A stretch of 33,587 nt of DNA from positions 1 to 33,587 of the forward strand of contig CAMJIA010000012.1 in NCBI GenBank assembly GCA_946405695.1. The letters are read 5' to 3'. The translations under genes were made by a program, and so were the position numbers. Shown piece after piece: positions 1-7,593 of this stretch (its first letter is position 1; every line of letters begins with the position of its first letter). The notes under the pieces are model-generated. The model did no database searches. It saw only the letters and a list, made by a program, of their open reading frames with translations, and was not told where the DNA came from. The stretch comes from an uncultured Prevotellaceae bacterium (GTDB lineage Bacteria; Bacteroidota; Bacteroidia; Bacteroidales; Bacteroidaceae).

Positions 1-1238
1 TCTTCAGGACTTGTGGCCAGCGTGGGGCGCGGTCCCTTGCCCTGATAGTAGTTATCCCAGGCCGCTTTATCGTTAAGTGCAAAATTGTCGAAATGACAGA
101 TGGCGGTATTCCCCTTCTTGTGATAGGTGTTCGTGTCGCCAAAGAAAGCCTCACGCTCTGGAATGGTCAAACGATATACCTGCAGAGCCATCCTTGTTCT
201 GACTATCGTGATTCTTTCATTATAATAGCTGTAGAGCGAGGGATAATTCTCGGCGAATGTCGTGCTAGGTTTGCCATACCATATCTTTGTATGACCTCCG
301 TCGTAGAGGTAGGCATAGAGCATACACATGCCGTCAGCATAGTCGTCAATGTTGGTTGACAGAAGTAACTGCTTAACGGCCTGTCCGTCAGCATCGGCCT
401 CGAGCGTCTTGTCAAGGCCTTTCTCCTGGATGGATTTCTCGAAGTCGGAACCCGTGGGCATGCCGTATAAATGGTCGATGGTAAAACAGAGCTCGGCATA
501 GTTGTAGGCGACCATATCAGCCTTGCGTTCCTTGTCCTTCATCAGATTCTCCATCAGGAAGTCGCTATCCAAACCACCGATGCCGCTATTCCCATCGTCG
601 TCTTTACTGGCATAGACCACCTTCTCGCCGTTGCAGGCGGTATTATGGCCATAGAGGTCAGCATAGAGGTCCGCCAGTGTAGCAAAGGGGAAATAAACCA
701 TCGTCTCGTCGCCGCGCAGGTTGATGCCGTAGGAGCTATAGTCAAAATTCACAGCTGGTGAGCCACCGCTGAGCGTCTGACGATTGAAACGGACATAGGG
801 AAGGCCATCATAGTAGCCATTCTCCATGCCTGCCTGTACAAGTCCCATCTGGTTGGTAAATCCCAAGAAATCATCGAAGGCGCAAGTCTCAGCTACGGTG
901 TTCACCAACAGCGTGCCACCGGCGTTCTTCAGTTCATAGGTGGCTGTACCCGTCTTCGTCACGCTGACCGTTGTGCCAGGTACCACGATGTTCTGAAAAT
1001 CTGCTATAGAGATATAAGGTACCGAGGGCATATCCTCGTAGAAACGGATGGCTACGGTACCACTCTTGTTGCCGTCACGGTTCACCGGCACCATCTTCAC
1101 AGTATAAGCTGTCTGGTCGTCGGGATTCGTTTCCGGTTGCTGCGAAGCGTTGTTATTGTCGTCGGAGCAGGCGGTGAATACTGTTGTTGTCATTGTGCAG
1201 CAAAGAAGCGCTGCGAGTGTCAAGAGATTCTTTTTCAT
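1..1238 (-). CDS. S41-type peptidase lipoprotein, N-terminal part (C-terminus outside window)
   Basis: The reading frame is open from an ATG at 1238 to the window edge, giving about 412 residues. The N-terminus (MKKNLLTLAALLCC...) is a lipoprotein signal whose lipobox ends FTAC, so Cys24 should be lipidated, followed by an acidic and Asn-rich stretch (SDDNNN). Downstream blocks such as YGINLRGDE, a PFATLADLY segment and a DGGHT motif match what I recall of uncharacterised Bacteroidota lipoproteins with a C-terminal S41 (tail-specific protease-like) domain. The catalytic Ser/Lys region would lie beyond the window, so peptidase activity is inferred from family resemblance only. It would act at the cell envelope. 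It is transcribed alone, away from the export operon, with a TACTTTTG -7 element about 40 bases upstream. The main alternative is a generic surface lipoprotein. Confidence 0.6.
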   Translation of the reverse strand, partial: MKKNLLTLAALLCCTMTTTVFTACSDDNNNASQQPETNPDDQTAYTVKMVPVNRDGNKSGTVAIRFYEDMPSVPYISIADFQNIVVPGTTVSVTKTGTATYELKNAGGTLLVNTVAETCAFDDFLGFTNQMGLVQAGMENGYYDGLPYVRFNRQTLSGGSPAVNFDYSSYGINLRGDETMVYFPFATLADLYADLYGHNTACNGEKVVYASKDDDGNSGIGGLDSDFLMENLMKDKERKADMVAYNYAELCFTIDHLYGMPTGSDFEKSIQEKGLDKTLEADADGQAVKQLLLSTNIDDYADGMCMLYAYLYDGGHTKIWYGKPSTTFAENYPSLYSYYNERITIVRTRMALQVYRLTIPEREAFFGDTNTYHKKGNTAICHFDNFALNDKAAWDNYYQGKGPRPTLATSPE

Positions 1239-1277
1239 TTTACTTGTTGTTTACGTTTGTCTTTTCGATTTCGTCTG

Positions 1278-1285
1278 CAAAAGTA
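1278..1285 (-). promoter_or_regulatory. Putative -7 element of the S41-type lipoprotein gene
   Basis: On the minus strand the sequence reads TACTTTTG followed by CAG, matching the Bacteroidota -7 consensus TAnnTTTG. It would place the transcript start about 35 bases before the ATG at 1238. No convincing -33 TTTG was found at the expected distance, so confidence is moderate. Confidence 0.4.
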
Positions 1286-1340
1286 GGCAGTCTTCAGAAA
1301 ACTATAGTCTCATGGTAGGAAAAAAGAGTCTCAAAACGAG

Positions 1341-1373
1341 AAAAAGTAAGCCTGGCAGAAGTCGTCAGGCTTA
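1341..1373 (-). terminator. Rho-independent terminator of the export operon
   Basis: An 8-bp stem (TAAGCCTG at 1347-1354 pairing with CAGGCTTA at 1366-1373, 11-base loop) is followed on the minus strand by a CTTTTT tract. It lies about 45 bases beyond the stop of the last ABC permease gene at 1418 and upstream of the separate lipoprotein gene, so it probably ends the five-gene operon. Confidence 0.7.
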
Positions 1374-1417
1374 TTTTTCCCGATGAAATGGGCGTTTTTT
1401 TGTTGTTTTCATGCTAT

Positions 1418-2638
1418 TTATTCCGTCTTGAGCTCTTCAGCATGTCGACAAGCCAGAGTGATGTGGTGCCGGTAAACCAGACAAGCCACGATGAAGTAAA
1501 TCAGCACATGGAGCCAGAGAATCTGATACTCAAAGAGTACATCACCAATGGAACCACCCATCGAGTTCAGACGCACATAGGCACGCACACCAAAGGTAGA
1601 GGGGAAGAGCCAGGAAATGCCTTGCCAGAAGCCAGGGATGGCAGACTCAGGCCACGAGGCTCCACTAAGGAACAGCAGCGGTATGGAGACAAACACCATG
1701 AGGAGCATGACATTCTCGCGATAGCGTACCAGACAGCTCACCGTGATGCCAAAGAAGATGCACGCCAACGTGTAGGGCAGCATCAACATCAACAGATTAT
1801 ACCACTGGGCCAGATGCGGGAAGTTAAAGAGACGAGGCACAACAACTGTCAGCCAGGTACCCATAACGGCGTAAATCATGAAATAAACCATCGACTTACC
1901 CAAGACAATGCGGAACGTGCCATGATAGTGGCGCTGGATGGGTACGAGGTCGCTGAAGCGGTTGGTCTCACGAGCAGTACCTGCCGCCATGCCAATACCC
2001 AGCACGAGGGTCTGTTGCAGGATAAGCATCAGTACAGCAGGCAATACGGCAGAGCCATAGCCCCCACCAGGATTGTATAATGCCACATCGTCGCACTGCA
2101 GCGGAGCAGCCTGTATCTGTTCCTCGCGCTTGGTATAGTGGCCTGCCAACTGAATCTGAATCTCCTTATTCATGGTCTGCGACACCGCCAACGCCGTCTG
2201 GTAGGCCGCTTTATAGGTCAGCATCAGACTCATGTCGCAATAGACACTGACCACCGACTGCTGCATACGCATCAGGTTACTCTCAAAATCAGCAGGAATG
2301 CGGTAGATAGCCTTCACAATCTGTCGGCCTACCAGCATCTGGGCCTCATCCATGTCTGAGGCATGGTATTTGATTTGCACATCAGGCGAGGCATCGCACA
2401 TGCGGATAAACTTCCTACTCAAAGCAGAATGACAGTCGTCGACAACCACAACGGGTACCTCGCGCACGGTCTCATTATTATATATCCACGAATAGAGCAA
2501 CGGGTAGATCAGTGGTACGATGACAAAGAAAATCAGCACACCCTCGTCCTTCAGCACCAAGCGCAACTCGTCGTGCCAGATGTAACAGGCATCGCGTACG
2601 CCGTCTGCAATAGTATGTAATATCCCCTCCTGCTTCAT
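1418..2638 (-). CDS. ABC-2 type transporter permease (distal gene)
   Basis: This 406-residue protein has the ABC-2 permease layout: one N-terminal membrane segment around residues 33-52, a soluble extracytoplasmic domain to about residue 215, then about five membrane segments to the end. The soluble part opens with VPVVVVDDC, like the IVDLDN stretch of its neighbour, so the two are paralogous halves of a YhhJ/YbhR-type permease pair. Its ATG overlaps the stop of the upstream permease gene in an ATGA junction, which indicates translational coupling. The HlyD and TolC genes upstream suggest export across both membranes, possibly of a toxic compound or lipid; the substrate cannot be read from sequence. 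No ATP-binding protein gene is present in the operon, so the pair must borrow an ATPase or work unconventionally. Confidence 0.85.
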   Translation of the reverse strand: MKQEGILHTIADGVRDACYIWHDELRLVLKDEGVLIFFVIVPLIYPLLYSWIYNNETVREVPVVVVDDCHSALSRKFIRMCDASPDVQIKYHASDMDEAQMLVGRQIVKAIYRIPADFESNLMRMQQSVVSVYCDMSLMLTYKAAYQTALAVSQTMNKEIQIQLAGHYTKREEQIQAAPLQCDDVALYNPGGGYGSAVLPAVLMLILQQTLVLGIGMAAGTARETNRFSDLVPIQRHYHGTFRIVLGKSMVYFMIYAVMGTWLTVVVPRLFNFPHLAQWYNLLMLMLPYTLACIFFGITVSCLVRYRENVMLLMVFVSIPLLFLSGASWPESAIPGFWQGISWLFPSTFGVRAYVRLNSMGGSIGDVLFEYQILWLHVLIYFIVACLVYRHHITLACRHAEELKTE

Positions 2639-3804
2639 GGTATGTAAACGTAGTTTAACATGGCATTCTTAATCTTTCCAGCCACCATGATAGGCAACAG
2701 GATGAAGGCTACGAGTGCCGCAATATGGAACCATGCATCAAGGATGGGATAGTCGTTGAGGACACCTATCTGGTAGAGCATGAAGTAATGGCGCAAGGGG
2801 AACAGCCACGCCATAGCCTGCAAGGGACCGTCCATACCTATCAACGGAAATGCCGAGCCTGCCATGGAGATGCTGAGCACAGCCCACAGCGAACAGACAC
2901 TCATAGACATGCGCAACGACGGCATCAGTCCAAAGGCAAAGAGTCCGAAGCCCTGTGCCGAGAGTACCATCAGTACGTTAAGCATGACGATTCTGACAAC
3001 ACCACCAGGATGTGGGAAGCCCATGATGCCAAAAACATAGAACGAATAGAAGAAGGTGATGATGAGCCACACCAACGTGTGGGGCAGGAATTTTCCGATA
3101 ATCGACACCCAGATATGTGGTTCGCCCATCTCCACAAATTGCTTACCATGTTTGAACTTCAGTTCAGTACCAATGCCATAGGCTGTAATCAGGAAGATGA
3201 ACAACATAATTATTCCTGGCACCATGACCGTTGTCAGATATGCATTATAGTCTGTCGTCGGATTGCCAATCTGGTGCAGGTCAATGGCGATAGGTTGCAG
3301 CAGTGTCTTGATCTGCTGGTTGGTAAGTCCCTTGGCACGCATCGTAGCCATACCCAGTGCCGCTGAGCCTAACGTGGCAACGGTCTTCATGTCGCGATAC
3401 ACCAGGGAACCAGACACGATGGTCGTCATCGTATAGTAAAAGGAAATCTTGGGCTGACGACTGGCAATGAGTTTCTCTGTCGTTCCCTCAGGGATATACA
3501 GGAAACCGTAAATCTTGTTGTTCTCTATGGCTTCGCGGGCCTCAGCAGGTGTTGCGTAGTGTGCCACCACCTCACAGCTCTGGAAACTGTCCAGTGTACG
3601 AATCAGTGCGCGTGTTGTTGAGGTGTTGTCCAAATCGACAATACCCACAGGCATCTCCTTCGGCTGACCTTCCTCCAACAGACTGGTAAAAAAGAAGATG
3701 ACAGCCAACGGGAACGCCACCATGCAGAATCCATAGATGGGGTTGCGAAGGAAGATCTTGCACTCCCTCACCGACAACTCGTAAATCTGTCTGAGCACCC
3801 TCAC
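2635..3804 (-). CDS. ABC-2 type transporter permease (proximal gene)
   Basis: This 389-residue integral membrane protein has an N-terminal membrane segment around residues 24-42, an extracytoplasmic domain beginning PVGIVDLDNTSTTRAL, and a C-terminal five-helix ABC-2 core with the usual AFPLIGMDGPLQAMAWLFPLRHY-type block near the end. It resembles YhhJ/YbhS-type permeases found beside HlyD adaptors. The start is taken as a GTG at 3804 because the purine-rich motif AGAAGGAG lies 9 bases upstream, an unusually good ribosome site for this phylum, and there is no nearby ATG. It overlaps the following permease by 4 bases and follows the HlyD gene by 29 bases. Substrate unknown. Confidence 0.85.
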   Translation of the reverse strand: MRVLRQIYELSVRECKIFLRNPIYGFCMVAFPLAVIFFFTSLLEEGQPKEMPVGIVDLDNTSTTRALIRTLDSFQSCEVVAHYATPAEAREAIENNKIYGFLYIPEGTTEKLIASRQPKISFYYTMTTIVSGSLVYRDMKTVATLGSAALGMATMRAKGLTNQQIKTLLQPIAIDLHQIGNPTTDYNAYLTTVMVPGIIMLFIFLITAYGIGTELKFKHGKQFVEMGEPHIWVSIIGKFLPHTLVWLIITFFYSFYVFGIMGFPHPGGVVRIVMLNVLMVLSAQGFGLFAFGLMPSLRMSMSVCSLWAVLSISMAGSAFPLIGMDGPLQAMAWLFPLRHYFMLYQIGVLNDYPILDAWFHIAALVAFILLPIMVAGKIKNAMLNYVYIP

Positions 3805-3810
3805 TGTCTG

Positions 3811-3840
3811 TAACTCCTTCTAACTTCCGCTAACTACTTA
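3811..3840. repeat. Three-unit 10-bp tandem array at the hlyD/permease junction
   Basis: Three consecutive 10-mers share the core TAACT: TAACTCCTTC, TAACTTCCGC and TAACTACTTA. The array covers the hlyD-type stop codon (3834-3836) and supplies the AGAAGGAG ribosome site of the following permease gene on the minus strand. Confidence 0.6.
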
Positions 3841-4817
3841 ATGACAAGGCTCATGCCAGGACGCAAACCCTCAATAGCCTCCACGGGACGCGCCTTTACC
3901 TCAAAGGTTTTCAGGTCGTACTGACCATTGGCCTTGGTAGCCTTCCACACGGCATACGAGCCCTGGTCCTTCATGTAGTACACCTTCATCTGGATATCCT
4001 TGTTGAAAGCCGGAACAAAGGCTGAGAATGTCTTGCCAATCTCCAGACCATTCAACTGGTCTTCACGGATATTGAACGTACCCCAGAGGTCTTTCATCAC
4101 GGCAATAGTCATAATGGGTGAACCTGTACCTACCAGTTCGCCCTGCTTGGGATAGATATCCATCACCTCTCCCTCCGCCTGGGCAATCTGTACAGTCTCA
4201 TGGATATAGGAGTTAACCTCCTGAACAGCACCCTTGGCACGACCCACCTGGGCAGCAGCAGCAAGCTTATCCTCACGACGGGCACCATTGACAGCCATGT
4301 CATACTGACTCTGGGCAGCCTTCATCTGTGCCTCCATCGCCTTGTACTGGGCATATACCTCGTCACGTTTCTGTTCGCTGACAACACCCTCGTCAAAGAG
4401 GCGCTGGATGCGCTGGTACGACTTCTCAGCAATCTCCAAGCCTGCCTTTGCCTGTTGCAGGACATTATAGGCACCACGAATCTGCTCCTCGCGGGCTCCG
4501 TTCTGTGCTTTCAACTCAAGGGCTGAAGCAGCCTCCTCTGCACTACGGGCCTGTTCCATCTTAGCACGCACCTCAGGAGCGTCAAGGATAGCCAGTGTGT
4601 CACCAACCTTCACGAAATCTCCTTCCTTGACACGTATCTCAAGGATACGGCCTGGCACCTTGCTCGACACGCGATATTCGCTGACCTCTACCTGTCCCTG
4701 GATGACCTCTGCATCACGCGAGAAGGCGAAGAAACCAATAACTCCAACAATGATCACCACTGAAGCAAAACCTATAATAGCCAGCAGAATGTTGTTATGT
4801 TGTGTTTTTGCACTCAT
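3834..4817 (-). CDS. HlyD-family periplasmic adaptor (membrane fusion protein)
   Basis: The adaptor is 327 residues from the ATG at 4817. A longer reading needs a TTG at 4835 that falls within a tandem repeat, so the ATG beginning MSAKTQ is preferred. It has one membrane anchor at residues 9-31, a first half lipoyl-like block (GRILEIRVKEGDFVKVGD), a long Ala/Gln/Glu-rich coiled coil at about 75-185, the second lipoyl half (EGEVMDIYPKQGELVGTG), and a beta-barrel ending in LRPGMSLVIK, the usual C-terminal block of HlyD/EmrA/YbhG-type adaptors. It would bridge the inner-membrane permeases to the TolC-like channel. It follows tolC and precedes both permease genes in one operon. Confidence 0.9.
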   Translation of the reverse strand: MSAKTQHNNILLAIIGFASVVIIVGVIGFFAFSRDAEVIQGQVEVSEYRVSSKVPGRILEIRVKEGDFVKVGDTLAILDAPEVRAKMEQARSAEEAASALELKAQNGAREEQIRGAYNVLQQAKAGLEIAEKSYQRIQRLFDEGVVSEQKRDEVYAQYKAMEAQMKAAQSQYDMAVNGARREDKLAAAAQVGRAKGAVQEVNSYIHETVQIAQAEGEVMDIYPKQGELVGTGSPIMTIAVMKDLWGTFNIREDQLNGLEIGKTFSAFVPAFNKDIQMKVYYMKDQGSYAVWKATKANGQYDLKTFEVKARPVEAIEGLRPGMSLVIK

Positions 4818-4831
4818 TTTATTATCATTTT

Positions 4832-4852
4832 TCAATTATCAATTTTCAATTA
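4832..4852. repeat. Heptad array, TCAATTN x3, between tolC-type and hlyD-type genes
   Basis: Three contiguous 7-bp units of the form TCAATTN (TCAATTA, TCAATTT, TCAATTA) sit in the short gap between the two genes; a degenerate unit (TCATTTT) precedes them at 4825-4831. The same unit family recurs inside cydB at 9628-9662. Confidence 0.75.
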
Positions 4853-4876
4853 GCGAAGCGTCATTTAGCGAAGCGT
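4850..4876. repeat. Duplicated 3' end of the tolC-type gene
   Basis: TTAGCGAAGCGT occurs at 4850-4861 and again at 4865-4876. The second copy is the end of the tolC-type gene, including its stop codon, so its last 12 bases are repeated just downstream with a 3-base spacer. This looks like a short local duplication. Confidence 0.75.
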
Positions 4877-6334
4877 ACCCAGTGACTTCTGCAGATTCAC
4901 ACGACTCAGCTGGACGTCTATCTCGGCATCGATACGCTGCGACTGGGCCTGCAACCAAGCGGTCTGTGCCTCCATAACAGTTGTCGACGAGATGACACCT
5001 TCCTTGAATCCCAGGTTAGCAGTACGCAGATTCTCCTCAGCACGTTGCTGACTGGTCAGTGCCAGTTCCAACTTCTTGTTGGCCTCATTGACACGGAAAT
5101 TGCTTTGGTTCACCTGCAGTTCCATCTTCTCGCGGGCCTCCTCCAATTCCAAGGTGGCAATGGTGGTAGCACCCTTGGCAGCACGTACCTTATAAGCTAC
5201 GTCTCCCCAGTTCCAGATAGGCACACGCATCATGACGGCAACATTCCAGGCACCACCCAACTTACGTTGGAAACCATTATACACATTGGGATTCGTAGCC
5301 GTATAGCCACCCATCAGCAGCACCTGCGGCAGATGACCTGCTTTCAGCATGTTGGTGGTCTGATGTCCAATATCCACCATATTCTGCAGCATCTTCAGCT
5401 CAGGACGATTCTCCAGATAATCCTCTTTCTGGAATACATCTATAGTGGCGGCAGCAGCCAACTGCTCTGTCTCTTCGTCAACCAGCGTCACCTGTTCATC
5501 GACAGGCAGTCCACAGAGCTGACACAGCAACATCTTCGACAGCGTCAGACCATCGTTGACCTTCATGACTGCCATCTCAGCCTCGTTGACCTTCACGCTG
5601 ACGCTCAGTCCTTCGGAACGTGTAGCCACACCTTCACGAATCATCTTCTGCACGTCTCCGTCAAGTTTCTTCACCAGATCAAGATATCCCTCAGCCAGTT
5701 TCTGCTTATGATGGAGCGACACCACCTGCCAGTAGGCCTGGTCTATCTGATAGAGTGTTTCCTGGCGACGAGCATCGGCAGAGTTGGCGGCAAGGTCTTC
5801 ACCAATGTCTGCTATCTTGTTTAACGCAACAATGGCACCACCCATGAATACGGGCTGTGTCAGGAAGATAGAACCACCAAACATATGACGCGTATCGGTA
5901 TGGAAGGCATCCACGATACCCTCTCCCAACTGGTTCAGCGTTCCTGCCATGCCACCCATCAGCGACGTTACGCCAGCAGTACCACCAAACAGGGTACTCA
6001 GCACAGGCATAGCCGAAGACAGACCCGTCTGTAACTGGTTGACGCTGCTCGTCCCCAGATTTGACAGAGCATCCTTGGTATCGTCGCTGAGGAGGGATAT
6101 CTCCTTGCTGGTGTACACATAGCCACCAACCGCACTGACATGAGGCAGATACTTCGTGCGCGCTGCCTTACGGATGTTCTTAGCTACCTCCTGCTTGACA
6201 CGCTGCACACTCATCTGTTTGTTGTTGCGCAACGCCATAGCCCTACAACTATCAAGGCTCAGTACGCGCTGAGCCTCAATAGGATGTATGCCAACAGCTA
6301 ACAGCCAAAAGCTAATAGCTAATATTTTATTCAT
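4865..6334 (-). CDS. TolC-family outer membrane efflux protein
   Basis: The product is 489 residues with a signal peptide (about residues 1-21, ending IHPIEA) and a mature start QRVLSLDSCRAMALRNN, the usual opening of TolC/OEP repeats in Bacteroidota. Two OEP halves with long amphipathic helices follow (for example LYQIDQAYWQVVSLHHKQKLAEG, described here only by its start near residue 195, and a second helix-rich half from about 370 to the end). It should form the outer-membrane channel of the export complex. Its ATG directly abuts the stop of the upstream coiled-coil gene (TAAATG). The hydrophobic core of its signal peptide is encoded by a 7-bp tandem array, which is unusual. Confidence 0.9.
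   Translation of the reverse strand: MNKILAISFWLLAVGIHPIEAQRVLSLDSCRAMALRNNKQMSVQRVKQEVAKNIRKAARTKYLPHVSAVGGYVYTSKEISLLSDDTKDALSNLGTSSVNQLQTGLSSAMPVLSTLFGGTAGVTSLMGGMAGTLNQLGEGIVDAFHTDTRHMFGGSIFLTQPVFMGGAIVALNKIADIGEDLAANSADARRQETLYQIDQAYWQVVSLHHKQKLAEGYLDLVKKLDGDVQKMIREGVATRSEGLSVSVKVNEAEMAVMKVNDGLTLSKMLLCQLCGLPVDEQVTLVDEETEQLAAAATIDVFQKEDYLENRPELKMLQNMVDIGHQTTNMLKAGHLPQVLLMGGYTATNPNVYNGFQRKLGGAWNVAVMMRVPIWNWGDVAYKVRAAKGATTIATLELEEAREKMELQVNQSNFRVNEANKKLELALTSQQRAEENLRTANLGFKEGVISSTTVMEAQTAWLQAQSQRIDAEIDVQLSRVNLQKSLGTLR
6294..6321. repeat. Heptad array inside the tolC-type signal peptide
   Basis: Four contiguous 7-mers (ACAGCTA, ACAGCCA, AAAGCTA, ATAGCTA on the plus strand) lie within codons 5-14 of the tolC-type gene and encode the hydrophobic core (LAISFWLLAV) of its signal peptide. 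Confidence 0.7.
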
Positions 6335-7213
6335 TTATTTCTCGAACGTAAAGTTTCTTGAGCCAATCATATTACCGTCGGCAAAGATACTGACGTTATA
6401 AGAGCCACCAGCCAAGGTCTCATTGATGGGCCACATAGCTGTCACCGAGGTTTCCTCGCCACTATAGTCGATAGAGCGCTTCATGGTGTAAGCCAACTGA
6501 CGGTTCTCGTACTGGAACGAGCCACCACCATTGAGAACCTCACCCATTGGAGTCGTCACACGGACATAGATATCACGGGTACCATTGGCCGCTGTAACGT
6601 TACGGGCAATATTGAAGCCGACAAGCAGCGTACGAGCCTTCTTCATGTGCTTGTTGTCCTTATTCTTCTTATTCAGCGGAGTCAGTGTGATATTAGTGGC
6701 ATTCAACTGAGAGGCGATAGCCACCTTCTCTGACAGCGTCATATTGCTCGATGCCAACTGTTGGTTCTGCTGGTTGGTAATTTCCAGTTCTGAACGCACA
6801 CGATTGTTCTCGTCCATCAACTCAGCATTCAACTGGTTCAGCGAGTCAATCTGAAGAACATAGCTGCGCAGTACGGCACGAACGGTAGCCAACTCCTTCT
6901 TCAAACGGGTAATCTCAGCAGCATCGTCAGCCTTCGTCTTACGCAGCTCTTCCAACAACTGCTGGGTACGCTCCTGTTCACGGGTCAGCTGGTTAATGAT
7001 AGAGTCGTTGTTGATACGGGTCTTCATCTCGCTGTACTGGTCGGCAAACTGCTGGTACTCATTTTCCATTTCCTGCTTCTCCAGAACAGCCAATTCCTGC
7101 ATGTCCTTGTTTACCTGTTTCTCTTGATTGAGACTGATGGCGAGATAAACAACTCCCGCAACTAACAATGCAATAACAACCACTAAGGGTATTACAATTT
7201 TCTTGTTATTCAT
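6335..7213 (-). CDS. Membrane-anchored coiled-coil protein of unknown function
   Basis: First gene of the export operon; 292 residues from the ATG at 7213 (MNNKKIVIP). A longer frame to 7279 would begin upstream of the promoter's -7 element, so it is rejected. Visible features are one N-terminal membrane segment (about residues 6-28), a long Gln/Glu/Leu-rich coiled coil (about 30-190), a Lys/Asn-rich hinge, and a C-terminal beta-rich domain of about 90 residues with GTRDIYVRVTTPMGEVL, resembling an Ig-like fold. I recall similar uncharacterised proteins in Bacteroidota but no function. Its place before tolC, hlyD and two permeases suggests a periplasmic accessory of the exporter; this is inference. 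Confidence 0.8.
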   Translation of the reverse strand: MNNKKIVIPLVVVIALLVAGVVYLAISLNQEKQVNKDMQELAVLEKQEMENEYQQFADQYSEMKTRINNDSIINQLTREQERTQQLLEELRKTKADDAAEITRLKKELATVRAVLRSYVLQIDSLNQLNAELMDENNRVRSELEITNQQNQQLASSNMTLSEKVAIASQLNATNITLTPLNKKNKDNKHMKKARTLLVGFNIARNVTAANGTRDIYVRVTTPMGEVLNGGGSFQYENRQLAYTMKRSIDYSGEETSVTAMWPINETLAGGSYNVSIFADGNMIGSRNFTFEK

Positions 7214-7249
7214 AACATTAAATGATAATTTGTTTTCGAAAACACGCTG

Positions 7250-7280
7250 CAAAGTTAAACTTTTTCTATGAAATACCAAA
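7250..7280 (-). promoter_or_regulatory. Promoter of the export operon
   Basis: On the minus strand TTTG (7280-7277), 19 bases, then TAACTTTG (7257-7250) match the Bacteroidota -33/-7 pattern with ideal spacing. The predicted transcript start lies about 30 bases before the ATG at 7213. It is arranged back to back with the cyd promoter. Confidence 0.8.
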
Positions 7281-7286
7281 GAAAAC

Positions 7287-7317
7287 TTGGTAGTTTTGAA
7301 TTTATTTACTATATTTG
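7287..7317 (+). promoter_or_regulatory. Promoter of the DUF4492-cydAB operon
   Basis: TTGG at 7287-7290, 19 bases, then TATATTTG at 7310-7317 match the Bacteroidota promoter consensus. It gives a leader of about 25 bases before the DUF4492 gene. The -33 boxes of this and the divergent export promoter are only 6 bases apart, so the two polymerases should exclude each other. Confidence 0.8.
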
Positions 7318-7347
7318 CAACATTATTAACGCAAAGAGAGCATCGTG

Positions 7348-7563
7348 ATGGACAAAAACAACTGGCTATACAGAGCTTTCGACCTTTACAGAGACGGCTT
7401 TCGCCAAATGACGTTAGGACGTACCCTGTGGGCTATCATTCTGATTAAGTTGTTCATCATCTTTGTCATCTTGAAGATATTCTTTTTTCCCAACTATATC
7501 AGCACCCATGCTGACGAAGGAAAGGAATCAGAGTTTGTGGCCACACAGGTTCTAAAGCAGTAA
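7348..7563 (+). CDS. DUF4492 small membrane protein associated with cytochrome bd
   Basis: This 71-residue protein has an amphipathic N-terminus (WLYRAFDLYRDGFRQMTLGR), one membrane segment (about residues 28-47, WAIILIKLFIIFVILKIFFF), and the FPNYI motif after it, which I associate with DUF4492. In Bacteroidota and Campylobacterota DUF4492 genes commonly precede cydA, as here (30-base gap). A role as a small accessory or assembly subunit of cytochrome bd, comparable in position to CydX, is inferred from context. A GTG directly upstream (7345) could also serve as start, but the ATG is preferred. Confidence 0.85.
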   Translation: MDKNNWLYRAFDLYRDGFRQMTLGRTLWAIILIKLFIIFVILKIFFFPNYISTHADEGKESEFVATQVLKQ

Positions 7564-7593
7564 AAAATTTACAATCCTAAAACATAAAAAACT

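Noticed and set aside
1388..2080. Open frame of 230 codons on the plus strand
   Set aside because: It is opposite the distal ABC permease gene; the product is rich in His, Gln and Arg with no membrane or domain signal.
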